Shown here piece after piece: positions 13,678 through 24,939 of a stretch of 64,000 bases of DNA. The DNA comes from Ashinkailepas kermadecensis. Lineage: Eukaryota; Arthropoda; Thecostraca; Neolepadidae. Location of the stretch: the NCBI GenBank assembly GCA_034440615.1, contig JAOTOM010004668.1, positions 148,501 to 212,500 on the forward strand, written 5' to 3'. How positions within the stretch are numbered: position 1 is the first letter of the stretch; every line of letters begins with the position of its first letter. A program made the position numbers and the translations under genes. The notes under the pieces were generated by a model. That model did no database searches. It saw only the letters and a list, made by a program, of their open reading frames with translations, and had not been told where the DNA came from.

Positions 13678-13968
13678 GTAATTGGAAGGGGCAGACACCG
13701 AAGGGAGGGAGAACTGAGGACATGTGCGCCCCCATAGAAAGGGGGCACTCCGCCGGTCGAGAAAGACTCGATTTCAGAAATACTCGAGTGCATCCCCTTC
13801 ACCTCATCAGATTTTCAGCCAAGGTCGCCCGTTTTTTTGTTAGAGAAAAGTCGCCTGCAATATATTCAAGGTCACCGCCACCTAACAAATATTTCCGCCA
13901 AAGGCACCCATCCGGGGAAATGTGTCGATATCTCCATGATAATTCCTGGATCTGCCCCTGATAATTGG
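13678..13968. mobile_element. hAT-like MITE
   Basis: An 8-bp near-duplicate (gtaattgg at 13678-13685, ataattgg at 13961-13968) brackets about 275 bp. The ends pair as ggggcagac on the left and ctggatctgcccctg on the right. The 8-bp duplication and the ggcggatccag-like end fit the hAT superfamily. It has no transposase, so it is non-autonomous. Confidence 0.55.
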
Positions 13969-13984
13969 CAGCATAACATAGTTC

Positions 13985-14100
13985 AACGAACCTTGCCTAG
14001 CATCATCTAACTTAGCTTAGCTCAGCTTAGTCTAATCTAGCTTATCTTAGCTCAGCTTAACTTAACTTAACTTAGCCGAACCTAACCTAACTTGGCCATT
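13985..14100. repeat. Degenerate TTAGC/TTAGG pentamer tract
   Basis: The words cttagctcagctta, ttaacttaactta and cctaacctaac run together. They resemble decayed TTAGG-type pentamers, the arthropod telomere motif, but the tract is short and internal. Confidence 0.5.
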
Positions 14101-14429
14101 CAACGTTTTGCATTTGGACATCCTTCCTTCGGCCTTCTCACATTCGATGTTTTGCATTTCGCCGTTTTGCATTAAACATTCTGCACGGTTCAATGTTACA
14201 CTGTTTGCTTCCCGCATTCGATTTATTTGCGTCCGGCATCCTGCGTATTCGACAGACATTCCACTCATAACATTCGACTTACATAGCGGTCGACATTAGC
14301 AAATGGCATTAGCACTTTTTCACACTTCAACTTTATGTTCGACCACCGCCGGTATCACCGACTACAGTGAAACTTAATACCACCTATGTACGCCACGAAT
14401 AGACTGTGAGACAATTGACCTGCTCATCA

Positions 14430-14998
14430 GCAATTATATCCTGTTCGAAGCTCCACCTCTGCGCTCCATTGGCAAGAGCCACGTTGGCATCTCTGGTAAC
14501 GACCTTGCTGTTGCTGCTGTCAAACGTGCGTCGCAAGCTCCATGCGCGTGAACCTTGCCACTGTCTGCCCATGACCACTTCCGAACCATTTTTACGTTTG
14601 TGCTCGCTAAGTTGCAAGCTTCCTGGAACGCACTAGCTGATAATATGCTGAGAGTGATTAAGCATCGTCCTGAAAAATGATGTTCGTGCTCGAGCAGGAA
14701 TAGGCGAGACGAAGCAGTATAGTGCCGCTTGAGAACAGGGCATACATACGCTACTCACTCTTACTTGCATTGTGGTAATGACATACCGCGCTGCCAGAAA
14801 TGTCACGCCCGTCTATCTGTGCGTCCTATCCTGCTCTTCTGCTCCGGTTATAACGAGGATCGTAGACGTCACTTTGGGCGTATGCAGTTACTGGCACTCT
14901 GTGAAGTTTTTAGCGATGGCTCAAGTATTGTCCAATACGGGGGTGATTTGTATTACCTATCCGAAGTATCCTTTTCTGTAATAAATGCACCGAGCTGA
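14430..14998 (+). pseudogene. Decayed I/LOA-type retrotransposon RNase H and tail
   Basis: One frame gives SHVGISGNDLAVAAVKRASQ, matching the RNase H region of the 4982-5581 copy, then an in-frame stop. A later frame (14729-14998) gives RTGHTYATHSYLHCGNDIPR and the Cys-rich end. It belongs to the same superfamily as the copy at 4820-5581 but is more degraded, with several stops and a frameshift. Confidence 0.75.
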
Positions 14999-15505
14999 AC
15001 AGGTTGAACGATGTCATAGCACAACCTACGTGCTGTTCGTTACGATTATTTTGCTATTCTGTAGGTTTTGCTGGCTTACGCGTTGTATCGACTGGTTAAT
15101 AGCTCATTGTTTTCTGCGCTACCTGTCCAATGAAGTCGATGCGCCCCAAATCCCAGATAACTAACTGACCGCTCTCCATTGGCAGCACAATCTTATTCGA
15201 AGATCCACAAAACTATCCCTAGCTTTTCGATCCTGGGAAGTAGCCTCGGCGAATAGCTACGAAAACTACGCACCTTTTACATTTTTCGCGAATGCAAATT
15301 ATCGTATCAAACCCGCCGGTGTTGTATCAAAAGGAGCAAGCAGCTGATTACTCCACACATCTTCACCGCTTGTTCAATTTGTGTGTCATTCGAAGCTCTC
15401 TGATCTCCCTTGTCTCTTCCACCATTGTCCACCAATGGAAATGACACTATATCTCGCAAGGAAACCACAACGCTTTCGCCAGTGTTATTTTTCTTCTCGC
15501 TGGGC
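14999..15505. other. No recognisable feature
   Basis: Probably the 3' flank of the retrotransposon fragment followed by unique sequence. No motif recognised. Confidence 0.4.
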
Positions 15506-15765
15506 TGGCGTCAGCTGCTCACTGTTCAGGAGAGGACTGGCGTCAGCTGCTCACGGTCAGGAGATGACTGGCGTCAGCTGCTCACTGTTCAGGAGAGGAT
15601 TGGTGTCAACTGCTCACTGCCCAGGAGAGGACTGGTGTCAACTGCTCACTGCTCCGGAGAGGATTGGCGTCGACTGCTCACCGCTGAGGAGAGGACTGGC
15701 GTCCGCTGCTCACTGCCCAGGAGAGGACTGGCGTCGGCTGCTCACCGCTGAGGAGAGGATTGCAG
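15506..15765. repeat. 32-bp minisatellite, about 8 copies
   Basis: Unit ctggcgtcagctgctcactg plus ttcaggagagga, repeated with small changes (gtcaactgctcac, gtcgactgctcac). The period is not a multiple of three, so the open frame here cycles through three readings. Confidence 0.85.
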
Positions 15766-16086
15766 AGCGGTGTAACAGCCTGCAATGGCACCGCGGCATG
15801 TCCTGCGGGATTGGCCGTGGCACGCACCCTATCTAAATGAGCATCAAAGGCTGCAGGGCGGCCGACAGAGATAGATCGTCGCTCCTCGCACTAATTGCTG
15901 GCGGGTGGCGAGCACGAGGCAAGCGAGCCCTTGTACTTTCCCACTTGGCCATCACCTGATAGCATCGCACAAATGAAGCGTTTATTTCAGAAAGCGCTTG
16001 TCATCGGCCACAGTGGAAAAAAATCAGATCACCAATGTTTTGTCTAAAGAAAAACGTGACAAGGAACACTATGCCACACGTCCATT
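15766..16086. other. No recognisable feature
   Basis: Unique sequence between the minisatellite and the TA repeat; no gene seen. Confidence 0.4.
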
Positions 16087-16160
<74 letters not shown>

Positions 16161-16161
16161 T
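16087..16161. repeat. (TA)n microsatellite
   Basis: About 37 TA units with one TG interruption. Confidence 0.95.
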
Positions 16162-16212
16162 AGATTGTTATCAATTGATTTATTATAGATTAGTGCCTGT
16201 CCAACATAACCA

Positions 16213-16290
16213 AGAAATAGGAGAAGGCGCTGATCCAGCTCGTTCAAGACGGTTCGCTTGTCATCCGTCCTACAGATAAAGGTTCCGGCA
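16213..16290 (+). pseudogene. Fragment of a Penelope-like reverse transcriptase (tentative)
   Basis: The forward frame reads ALIQLVQDGSLVIRPTDKGS, resembling the conserved IxPxDKGG segment at the start of Penelope-like element reverse transcriptases. The match stops where the satellite-bearing element begins near 16291, so that element may have inserted into it. The fragment is short and the call rests on one motif. Confidence 0.4.
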
Positions 16291-17408
16291 CGTCCGTGAA
16301 GTTAGCGACTTATTCAGCGACGGATTCAGCGACGGATTCAGATTTCCTTCAAAACCGGTGTATAGGTCAAATATAGCACGCTGAGCACGAATATGACCTT
16401 CATTTGGCCGGTCAAGGTCAAATTCGAGGCCAAATTCAAGGTCAAAGGAAGGGGTACCGCATAACGTCCCGAATTTACCGCACGATTGTCTCTAAATTGG
16501 TGCCAGATGATAGCCAGGCCTGATGTCTAGCGTCCGTCAAGGTGACCTGACCCATGACCTTTGACCTTGGTGGTAAAATTCAAGGTCAAAGGACGGGGTA
16601 CCGCATAACGTCCCGAATTTACTGCACGATTGTCTCTAAATTGGTGCCAGATGATGCCAGGCCTGATGTCTTGCGTCCGTCAAGGTGACCTGACCCATGA
16701 CCTTTGACATTGGGGGTCAAATTCAAGGTCAAAGGATGGGGTACCGCATAACGTCCCGAATTTACCGCACGATCGTCTCTAAATTGGTGCCAGATGATAG
16801 CCAGGTCTGATGTCTAGCGTCCGTCAAGGTGACCTGACCCATGACCTTTGACCTTGCGGGTAAAATTCAAGTTCAAAGGTCGGGATACCGCATAACGTCC
16901 CGAATTTACCGCACGATCGTCTCTAAATTGGTGCCAGATGATAGCCAGGCCTGATGTCTAGCGTCCGTCAAGGTGATCTGACCCATGACCTTTGACCTTG
17001 GGGGTAAAATTCAAGGTCAAAGGACGGGGTATCGCATAACGTCCCGAATTTACCGCACGATCGTCTCTAAATTGGTGCCAGATTATAGCCAGGCCTGATG
17101 TCTAGCGTCCGTCAAGGTGACCTGACCCATGACCTTTGACCTTGGGGGTAAAATTCAAGGTCAAAGGACGGGGTACCGCATAACGTCCCGAATTTACCGC
17201 ACGATTGTCTCTAAATTGGTGCCAGATGATAGCCAGGCCTGATGTCTAGCGTCCGTCAAGGTGACCTGACCCATGACCTTTGACCTTGGGGGTCAAATTC
17301 AAGGTCAAAGACGGGGTACCGCATAACGTCCCGAATTTACCGCACGATCGTCTCTAAATTGGTGCCAGATGATAGCCAGGCCTGATGTGTAGCGTCCGTC
17401 AAGGTGAC
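16291..17408 (+). repeat. 144-bp AGGTCA-rich satellite, array 1 (about 7 copies) with unique head
   Basis: A non-repeated head (16291-16435) with cgtccgtgaagttagcgac and two copies of cagcgacggatt leads into about 6.7 copies of a 144-bp unit. Each unit has tgacctttgaccttg, ttcaaggtcaaagg and aaggtgacctgaccc. The last copy is cut at 17408. The same head and unit occur reverse-complemented at 33730-37664, which shows a common origin. Confidence 0.95.
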
Positions 17409-17438
17409 CATTATATGATGACATTATATGTGGAGAGT

Positions 17439-17636
17439 ATGATGTAGTGATAAAATACTGGGCTTACTCCACTTAAGATTTGCACTTGACCCCACTTGAC
17501 CCAGCTCCATTTTGCCATATGCTCTGCTCATGATACGAACTCGCCGATGACGGTTGTTACAATATAACCGAAAGCGGTCCGAGCCATAATATTTTTTTTC
17601 CAGTGGAGTAAGCCCAGTATTTTATCACTACATCAT
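17439..17636. mobile_element. MITE with perfect 35-bp terminal inverted repeats
   Basis: Bases 17439-17473 and 17602-17636 are exact reverse complements over 35 bp (core gataaaatactgggcttact). The 128-bp interior is non-coding. It sits about 30 bp beyond the cut end of satellite array 1. The target-site duplication is not clear, so the superfamily is undecided. Confidence 0.8.
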
Positions 17637-18709
17637 TTTGTTTGGTCATTTGACCTTGACCTGAGGTTAAGGTCAAATGTTGACCTAACTAGGTCATGTG
17701 ATGTCATTCGAAGCGTCTCAACGAGGCAATCATAAGGGAGCTGGTTTCATTGCTCTATCTGTATTTACTCAAACGTTATTCGCCAAAAACCTCCCAATCC
17801 CGTAGTAGCCCATTTGACCTTCTTTACCTATGGTGACTTTAATATTGCTCAGAGCCAAAAAATGAGTGAAGTAATTTCGTCATGTATTTCCACGAGCTAT
17901 CCAACAGTATACGTTTTTATATATATCGTAACTTGCACAACGGCTGAGTTCGAGGGGGGGCGATCAATCACCCCCCCCTGTCCAGGGGACAGTTGGGTGA
18001 TGGCTCCACATCCAAATTTGCTCATAATATATCGGTCTACCTCTGTGCCAAAATTGGTGCTTTTATCAAAAAATGCACAATAGGTTAGCTTACCCGCTGT
18101 ACTCCAAAGCAAATTGGAGGAATATGTGCCAGAAATTGTGGGAATAGTTTGGAGACTAAATGCACACGTTTTCAATATATGATTCATTGTATCATATAGG
18201 TGTTGACAATTCATTGTATCTGATTCTCACATAAAGGCATTTCAGAACACGTTTTGAGGTAATTGATTTGAACAAGGACTACTCCACGTGAAATAACAAT
18301 TATGCCTCCTGGTGAGGCATTCCTAATGAGGGGTTCGTTTTTTTCCTGGGAATAAAAATATTTATTTTCTCCAGTCATAATCCAGGATAATAAATTGTCT
18401 TGGAGCCAAAACCCAGTAAGACAAACCGAAAATGCCTACCTTGGGGAGGGAGCGTGCCTGGCTGTCGTCAAGTGGGCAGTGGTCTTAGTTGTAGTTTAAT
18501 AAAGAGAAAATTACGCCAACTAACGTAAGTTGACTTCATATAGTGCCGATTGCTGCGCTTCATTTTCCGCTGTAGGTTTTTGCATTGCTACCATTGAGGT
18601 GTTTGCAATGCTTTCGGCGGGCTGGGTGCTGGTGCTGAAAATTGTGCGCGGTACATTTGTACGTTTTCTGGTTTTCGCTTTAATAGTAAATCTAGCATTG
18701 TCATTTCAG
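17637..18709. other. AGGTCA-word cluster, then no recognisable gene
   Basis: At 17640-17700 there are five half-site words (tgaccttgacct, aaggtcaaatgttgacct, aggtcatgtg) outside the tandem array. The rest of the interval is AT-rich with one C-run at 17970. No coding evidence. Confidence 0.4.
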
Positions 18710-18897
18710 GTGCTCACTGCGGCATGATGGAGGAATGGAGTTGTGTTCTGGACAGCGCCATACCGATCACTGTGAACTTCTTCCAGTCACGGATTGGTGA
18801 CAGACACACATTTGTGAAGGTTTGTAATTGGCAAATTATGTTGCTCATAATGCACGCACGTCCGGGCGCTGATATCAACCTTGTCCAATTAGACTGA
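18710..18897 (+). CDS. Possible unassigned exon
   Basis: A good acceptor (ttgtcatttcag, ending at 18709) precedes a frame of about 62 codons with MMEEWSCVLDSAIPITVNFF and a stop at 18895-18897. I recognise no domain, and no partner exon is visible. It could be chance or a transposon relic. Confidence 0.2.
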
Positions 18898-19235
18898 ACC
18901 ACCTCTAACGCGATTAAATTCACCTACTTCCATGTGCCTTTTCATTCCATGAAAATGATGATATCGAGTCAGCCTTGGTGAAAATAACGAATGTATGTTG
19001 TTATTATGATCTACCATTGTCTGTAGACACTATTTAGGATTTCACGGTTCTACATCTTAATGTCAGATCGATCAAAAATAAATTAGATGATTTGATAAAC
19101 ATATTTTTCAGATCATGGATAAAATGGTCAGTTTTTTTTGCGTGGCCGAAACATGGCTAAAGAGTTTGTTTAACTTAAAGTTTACAAACTGGAACATTAT
19201 TTAAAATGTGTTATTTCTCTATTTGTACATGATTT
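18898..19235. other. No recognisable feature
   Basis: AT-rich unique sequence. Confidence 0.4.
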
Positions 19236-19590
19236 GGAGTAGAGTGTAGTTGAGTAGAGTGTAGTAGAGTAGAGTATAGTAGAGTAGAATGTAGTTGAGT
19301 AGAGTGTAGTAGAGTAGAGTGTCGAGTGTAGTATAGTAGAGTAGAGTGTAGTATAGTATAGTATAGTAGAGTAGAGTGTAGTAGAGTAGTGTGTAGTGGA
19401 GTGTAGTAGAGTGCAGTGTAGTAGAGTAGAGTATCGTAGAATAGAGTAGTAGAGTAGTGTGTAGTGGAGTGTAGTAGAGTAGAGTGTAGTAGAGTAGAGA
19501 GTGTAGTAGAGTGGAGTGTAGTAGAGTAGAGTGTAGTAGAGTAGAGTGGAGTGTAGTAGAGTAGAGAGTAGTAGAGTAGAGTGTATAAAA
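19236..19590. repeat. Degenerate pentanucleotide tract (GAGTA/GTGTA)
   Basis: Blocks gagta, gagtg and tagta alternate for about 350 bp. All three minus frames stay open and give Tyr/Leu/Ser-rich artefact proteins. Confidence 0.95.
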
Positions 19591-20049
19591 AAATTGAAAA
19601 ATAGCAAAATAACACATTTTTATGAATTCCCCCATCGGAAGCCAGTGCATGGAAGATTATTATGGGCAAAAAATACAAATAAAATATTTTGTATACTGGT
19701 CACATTGTGATATTTTTTGCCAATTGCTTTTTCAATCGAATTCTCAAAATTGTGATTTTGATAATTATAGCACCAATCTATGGCTCATGAGCATTCGAAT
19801 GGTATATGGGTTTGTATGATATATGGTATATATGGGTTCGCATATTCCATCTCGGAGACATTGCCGTGTTAAGATTTGTGTTTTGAGGCAACTCCGAACA
19901 TTTCCTCAGGCAATAAGTCGGAAACCGTTGCCTGTACCGAATTTGTGCCACTACAGCATGATTCTACGCCCCAGATAACCCCTTAGACAAAGTTTCATTG
20001 AAATCTAAGATGTAGGATGTTATGGCTTGGTCGATCTGTCAGAGAAAAT
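19591..20049. other. No recognisable feature
   Basis: AT-rich upstream flank of the transposase gene; no terminal inverted repeat identified. Confidence 0.4.
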
Positions 20050-20147
20050 ACGATTAAATACTATTACTATTAAATATTGATACACTATTACTATTACACT
20101 ATTAAATATTGATACACTATTACTATTACACTATTAAATATTGATAC
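20050..20147. repeat. About 34-bp tandem repeat, 3 copies
   Basis: Units built on ctattactattacactatta plus aatattgata are repeated three times immediately before the transposase gene. Confidence 0.85.
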
Positions 20148-20171
20148 CTACTCGTTTTCCTTTCTCGTTCC

Positions 20172-21763
20172 AGACCTACCTATCCTGCCTGAGGCGGTCG
20201 CTGAGACTTCATCAACCTTCATCCTTATCATTTTGGAAGACATTGCTCTGCGACACATTCCCGTTCCGGGGAGGGAAGCAACGGAGAATCGTGCACAACT
20301 TCGCTCGTCGCGCGCTCCGCGAGTTTACCACGAACACAGATTTCGCCAACGAACTCCTAACAGCACAGCATCACTTTGTTCGAGGGCAACGTATCACTCA
20401 TCTACCAGATGCCGGCCATACCCCTCTCTATGTGTCGTTGGGGTCGTCCAGCGACAAAGAAGTTACACCAGATTCCGACCACGTCTCTCCGGATGTGTTG
20501 ATGAGTTCATCCAGCGACAAAGATCCACCAGATCCCGACCACGTTTATCCGAATATGTCGTTGGGATCGTCCAGCGACAGGGAAGACCCGCCAGATTCTG
20601 ACCACTTCTCTCGGAATATGTCGTTAGGATCGTCCAGCGAGAAAGAAGATTCACCAGATTCCGACCACGTCAATCCGAATATGTCGTTTGGATCGTCCAG
20701 CGACAATGAAGACCCACGAGATCCCGAGTACGTCTCTCCGAATGTGTCGCTAGAATCATCCAGCGACAGGGAAGACCCACCAGATTCCGACCACTTCTCT
20801 CGGAATATGTCGTTAGGATCGTCCAGCGACAAAGAAGATTCACCAGATCCCGACCACGTCAATCCGAATATGTCGTTGGGATCGTCCAGCGACAATGAAG
20901 ACCCACGATATCCCGAATACGTCTCTCCGAATGTGTCGTTAAGCTCATCTTGCGACAAAGAAGACCCACCAGTTACCGAAAACGTCTCTCTGGATGTGTC
21001 TTTGGGATCATCCAGCGACAATGAAGACCCACGAGATCCCGAATACGTCTCTCCGAATGTGTCGTTAGGATCACTCGGCGACAAAGAAGACCCACCAGAT
21101 ACCGAAAACGTCTCGCCGGATGTGTCTTTGGGATCATCCAGCGGCAAAGAAGATCCACCAGATCCCGAGCGCTTCTCTCCGATTGTTGATTTCGGCGCAT
21201 TCAGTGATGATTTACCAGATTCCGACCACATCTCTCCGAATGTGCCGGTCTCTCCGAGCGAGGAAGGTTATTTTGGACGCCGCTCATCCAGTGTGGTGGG
21301 GGAAAGTCCTCCACAAGGTCCTGATCACGTATCTCCAGATTGGCATTTGGACTCGTCCATCGACCAAGAAAATCCGCTATCAGATCCCGAGCCCTCGGAG
21401 AATATGCGACTAGAAACATCAGTAACGCTATCAACTGACGAATGGAGGGAGTTTCTTTCACCAACCGGCACTAAAATGTGCCCAGGGTGGACGGGCGCAA
21501 TGTCTGCGAAACTGCAGAGTGTTATCGCCCCTCCATGCACGTGGACATTCAGCCATACAAGTGTCACGACACAAGAGGGACGGAAACGCGGAAGTTACTT
21601 CCGGTCGTATGCCAGCTGCAAACGCGACGGGTGTGCGTGTAATTTAAGACTGATTATCAAAGATGTACCATCAATACAAGACATTGACGTTGTGATCCAT
21701 GTTGTCCGGATGGGACTGCCGAACCATGAAGGACCCCCGCCAGTCGTCATCTGGCGGGGCTGA
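20172..21763 (+). CDS. Transposase gene, 5' part: acidic Ser/Asp repeats and zinc-binding domain
   Basis: The frame opens just after a good acceptor (ttttcctttctcgttccag ending about 20171), so an upstream exon or an in-frame start is needed. About 12 copies of a 21-residue repeat (63 bp, core SSSDKEDPPDSDHVSPN) run from about 20437 to 21200; they are acidic and probably disordered. Next comes SVTLSTDEWREFLSP, then a Cys/His segment (YASCKRDGCACNLRLI, ending near GLPNHEG) like the FLYWCH/WRKY-type zinc binders found ahead of MULE-type transposase cores. The frame ends at a TGA at 21761-21763, while the DDE core continues in the next frame. A single indel at the C-run at 21733-21737 would explain this. 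Whether it is real or an assembly error cannot be told. Confidence 0.7.
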
Positions 21764-24084
21764 ACCGAAAGAAGGCAGCAGAGGCAACGATCAGTGTGGG
21801 AGCGTACAACGTGAGAAGAGATTTTCTAAACAAGGCCACTGAAGATGCACTAAAAGAGGGTGATTTTTCTGGAGTCCCTAGCATCGAAGTGCTTCGCAAA
21901 GCGGCGTCTGAGGAAGCAAAGAAATCAAGATTCAGCGAAGACCTTCATGTGGATATAGGCACCACCGCGCTTGCCTCAGTGGCGTGTGACACACAGTCTG
22001 AGAAACTCATGGGCGCGATTCACAGTCATTCTTACGAGCCCTTTTTGGTCCACATCTATGTGGAAACCATGCTGAGGAAGTACAAGGCACAACCGACAGC
22101 TCTACATTTCGATGCGACTGGATCCATCGTCAGAGATGTTAATGGCAAGAAGGTCTTTTGTTACGCCGTGGTTGCAGCAGGCAGTGATGGCAAAGGATAC
22201 CCACTGGCTGTTATGCTCGCGAATGGCCACACAACAGCAACCATCACTCATTTCCTCATGCGGCTGTTCGAAGCCTTCAAGATCGTTTTCAACGCGCCAG
22301 TTTTCCCGCCGGTGATCGTCACAGACTTCAGTTGGCCATTGATGCACGCGTCTATCACATGTTACGCCCAGAGCAACGTAAGAAAATACCTTCAGAAAGT
22401 GTGGGTGGCCGTCAACAGCCCGCAGAATGCTGACCAAACAAGCGTGCAGTTTCGACTGTGCATCGCTCATGTCGCCAAGAATTGGGCAACGTTGCTGAAG
22501 AAGGAAGTAAGAGACAGGGCAGTGAGGCACGGGTATATGTGGATGTTGACCAGGTTGGCGCACTGCCGGAACATGGAGGAGGTGACCGAAACGTACACCA
22601 ACATCTGCAAACTCGCCCTGTCTCATGAGCAAGTTGATGTTCAAATATCGATGGAGACCACCGATGACGATGAACAAGAAGAAGAGAAAGAGGAGGATAC
22701 CACAGATGAAGAACCGATGTGTTCGGTAAAGGGGCCACTACGCGACAGCACCCCATTCGGAAGGTACTTTGTCCAGACCGCCGAGTCAGTTCGGTGTGGG
22801 TTAAGTCAGGACGGAGATGTGTCAAACCGGTTCTACTGCCCGGACCTTCTGAAAAAACTCCAGACCAACATCCTCCCGCTGATCCCATTCTGGGGCCTTG
22901 TGGCCTCTGACAGTGTTCGACCGCACTCCAATGCGGCTGTGGAGAGTTATTTTAAGAAGCTGAAGGTAAACATCCTACGAGGCAAGACTGGGCTACAGGC
23001 TGGTGACTGTGTGAGAGTGATACTGAGCGACATCTCCGCGTGCGTCAAAGAAGATGTGATGGTAAAGAAAGAAAGGCTAGCAAAGAGCGCCAAACATGCA
23101 TCCAAGCCCAAGAAAAGGCAACGTGACGACTGCAATTCAGCTGGTGTAGAAGAGGAGAGGTGGGGACCAAAGAGGAAGCGCCGAACCTATAAGGAAAGGG
23201 TTGCTCCCCGCATTTTAGGAGCTACATCAGTGTCGACGACTCAGACACAAGTTGACCCTAAAAGGGGAAGCACGCCACCAAACACTCAACCGGATGGGGG
23301 AGCTACCACCACCACCCGTTCCCCGCATGAGGCTGCAGACGCCGAGCTTTCGCAATGGGCGATCATCGTTGACGAGGAAGCAGAAGGTGCAGTGGGAGTC
23401 GATGTGTCAACGAGTTCCGTAGAGAAATGCTGGTGCGTGGGAAACGTCGCTCTTCACATTTGTGACCTTGACAGCACAGAGCCTGGTCAGTGGCTTACCG
23501 ACACAGTCATAGACGCATACCTACTTAAGCTGACAAGCAAAGCGAGAGGACCGGTGTCAATATTCAGCACACATGCCTTGTTGACAATGCGCAAATGGCA
23601 AGTGTCTCGCGCTCTTAGCGCTGAACTTCGGAAGCATAAGCTCAGTGACATATGGCTTGTGCCATTCAACCCCGGACAACACTGGGTAATGTTTGTCGTC
23701 AATCGGAGGTCGCGGAAGATCATGTTCCTGGATTCGCTCCATCCAAAACCTCCGATGATCAACGCTCCCGACATGCGACGCCAATACCGTCTCGATGTCC
23801 GCTACCTCCAGGACCTACAGGCACTCCTAGAAGTAGCTGGATACGTCAGGAGGTGGTCGGAGTGGGAGTTGATTGTGCCCGACAACATCATCCGGCAAGT
23901 CGGTGGAGACGACTGTGGGGTTCACGTATGCATGTACGCGGAATGCATCATAACCGGCTCAGAACCCGAGCTGAGCAGCGCCAGAATGCCGGCACAGCGG
24001 AGGCGAATCCGCAACGCCATCAGTGTAAGTGGTCAGTCATTCATTCGGTTAAAAACCATTCAATCCGACGTAAGCTTCAATTAA
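21730..24084 (+). CDS. Transposase gene, 3' part: DDE core and C-terminal Ulp1-like protease
   Basis: The frame continues from 21730 for about 785 codons. The DDE-type core shows a first Asp in TALHFDATGSIV, a second in PVIVTDFSWPLMHA, a Cys/His pair in RLCIAHVAKNW, and the Glu in NAAVESYFKKLK. A basic KR-rich linker (possible nuclear signal, KPKKRQRDD and GPKRKRRTYKERV) follows. The C-terminus is a Ulp1/SENP-type cysteine protease with His in PGQHWVMFVV, Asp in MFLDSLHPKP and Gln/Cys in IRQVGGDDCGVHVCMY. DDE plus Ulp1 occurs in some MULE-like and related transposons; the exact superfamily is undecided. A strong donor (cagt|gtaagt, after 24024) lies near the end, so the last 20 codons may be intron. 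Confidence 0.8.
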   Translation, partial: RTPASRHLAGLNRKKAAEATISVGAYNVRRDFLNKATEDALKEGDFSGVPSIEVLRKAASEEAKKSRFSEDLHVDIGTTALASVACDTQSEKLMGAIHSHSYEPFLVHIYVETMLRKYKAQPTALHFDATGSIVRDVNGKKVFCYAVVAAGSDGKGYPLAVMLANGHTTATITHFLMRLFEAFKIVFNAPVFPPVIVTDFSWPLMHASITCYAQSNVRKYLQKVWVAVNSPQNADQTSVQFRLCIAHVAKNWATLLKKEVRDRAVRHGYMWMLTRLAHCRNMEEVTETYTNICKLALSHEQVDVQISMETTDDDEQEEEKEEDTTDEEPMCSVKGPLRDSTPFGRYFVQTAESVRCGLSQDGDVSNRFYCPDLLKKLQTNILPLIPFWGLVASDSVRPHSNAAVESYFKKLKVNILRGKTGLQAGDCVRVILSDISACVKEDVMVKKERLAKSAKHASKPKKRQRDDCNSAGVEEERWGPKRKRRTYKERVAPRILGATSVSTTQTQVDPKRGSTPPNTQPDGGATTTTRSPHEAADAELSQWAIIVDEEAEGAVGVDVSTSSVEKCWCVGNVALHICDLDSTEPGQWLTDTVIDAYLLKLTSKARGPVSIFSTHALLTMRKWQVSRALSAELRKHKLSDIWLVPFNPGQHWVMFVVNRRSRKIMFLDSLHPKPPMINAPDMRRQYRLDVRYLQDLQALLEVAGYVRRWSEWELIVPDNIIRQVGGDDCGVHVCMYAECIITGSEPELSSARMPAQRRRIRNAISVSGQSFIRLKTIQSDVSFN

Positions 24085-24121
24085 TCTAAGCCAAACAATG
24101 GTGCTATCACAGTTTATTACC

Positions 24122-24351
24122 ATGTATAGCAGTGGTTCCCAACCGGTGGAGATTTCCCCCTGGGGGAAAATTTCGGTATTTCAGGAGGGAAATTTTGATG
24201 GGATCCATTACGCATTTGTCTCGTTGACGTAAGTGATATCTTGAGTGACGTAAAAATATAACTTCAGTTTTTTGTAAGGGGGAAACGGCAGGTTTGGCCA
24301 GAGGCAAAAGGGGAAATGGAACGAAAAAGGTTGGGAACCGCTGATGTATAG
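24122..24351. mobile_element. hAT MITE with perfect 8-bp target duplication
   Basis: The 8 bases atgtatag lie at 24122-24129 and 24344-24351. The 214-bp element between them starts cagtggttcccaacc and ends ggttgggaaccgctg, a familiar hAT terminal repeat. It has no coding capacity. It lies just downstream of the transposase gene but shows hAT features, so it is probably unrelated to it. Confidence 0.95.
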
Positions 24352-24706
24352 CATCATAAAAGTAGCCTTCTTTAAGATAGTTATGCATTCCGTATACTGG
24401 TCTGTGCTGCTCGTAGTTATGTTGTTGTCTTCAAAACTGTATCATATTGTGTTAGCTAGTAGAAAATTGGGTGCATTTTTCATTGTAATTTTTTCCTTTA
24501 CAAAGTCTAGCGTTCTAGCACTGAGGTACCGAGGTGGATTTTGCCGAAAATGCACCCCTCAAGGAGGGCTCGAATTAATTGACAGATGTCAAATACAATG
24601 GATATGGGGCATGATCTTCGCAGTAGAAATGAATCCGAAAAATTCAAAACGTGATGTTTCGCGCAGTGTTTTATCAGACGTATAAAATATCGATAAATAC
24701 ATCATA
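24352..24706. other. No recognisable feature
   Basis: AT-rich spacer; no gene evidence. Confidence 0.4.
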
Positions 24707-24744
24707 ATATCGACATAAATGGAATGCTCCATTTATGTCGATAT
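24707..24744. repeat. Perfect 17-bp palindrome with 4-bp loop
   Basis: atatcgacataaatgga, loop atgc, then the exact reverse complement. It could be the tip of a small hairpin element. Confidence 0.85.
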
Positions 24745-24939
24745 GTGTATGTAATTAACGTTATTTCGTACGTAGATATGAGGAAGCACTGTGTGTGGAA
24801 TATTGTGTTTGGACTTTCTCGGATTATTTTTATACTACGATGATTATGTCACATACTCATTTGTATTCGACACTGTAGCTCCTCGCAGCTGCGCTACGAA
24901 AATAGAACAATTAATTGACAGATGATTTGCTCTCCTCAG

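Noticed and set aside
16000..17408. CRISPR-like array of direct repeats
   Set aside because: Units are contiguous 144-bp satellite copies without unique spacers, in a eukaryotic context.
22102..22677. 191-codon minus-strand frame inside the transposase
   Set aside because: Shadow of the well-supported plus-strand DDE core.
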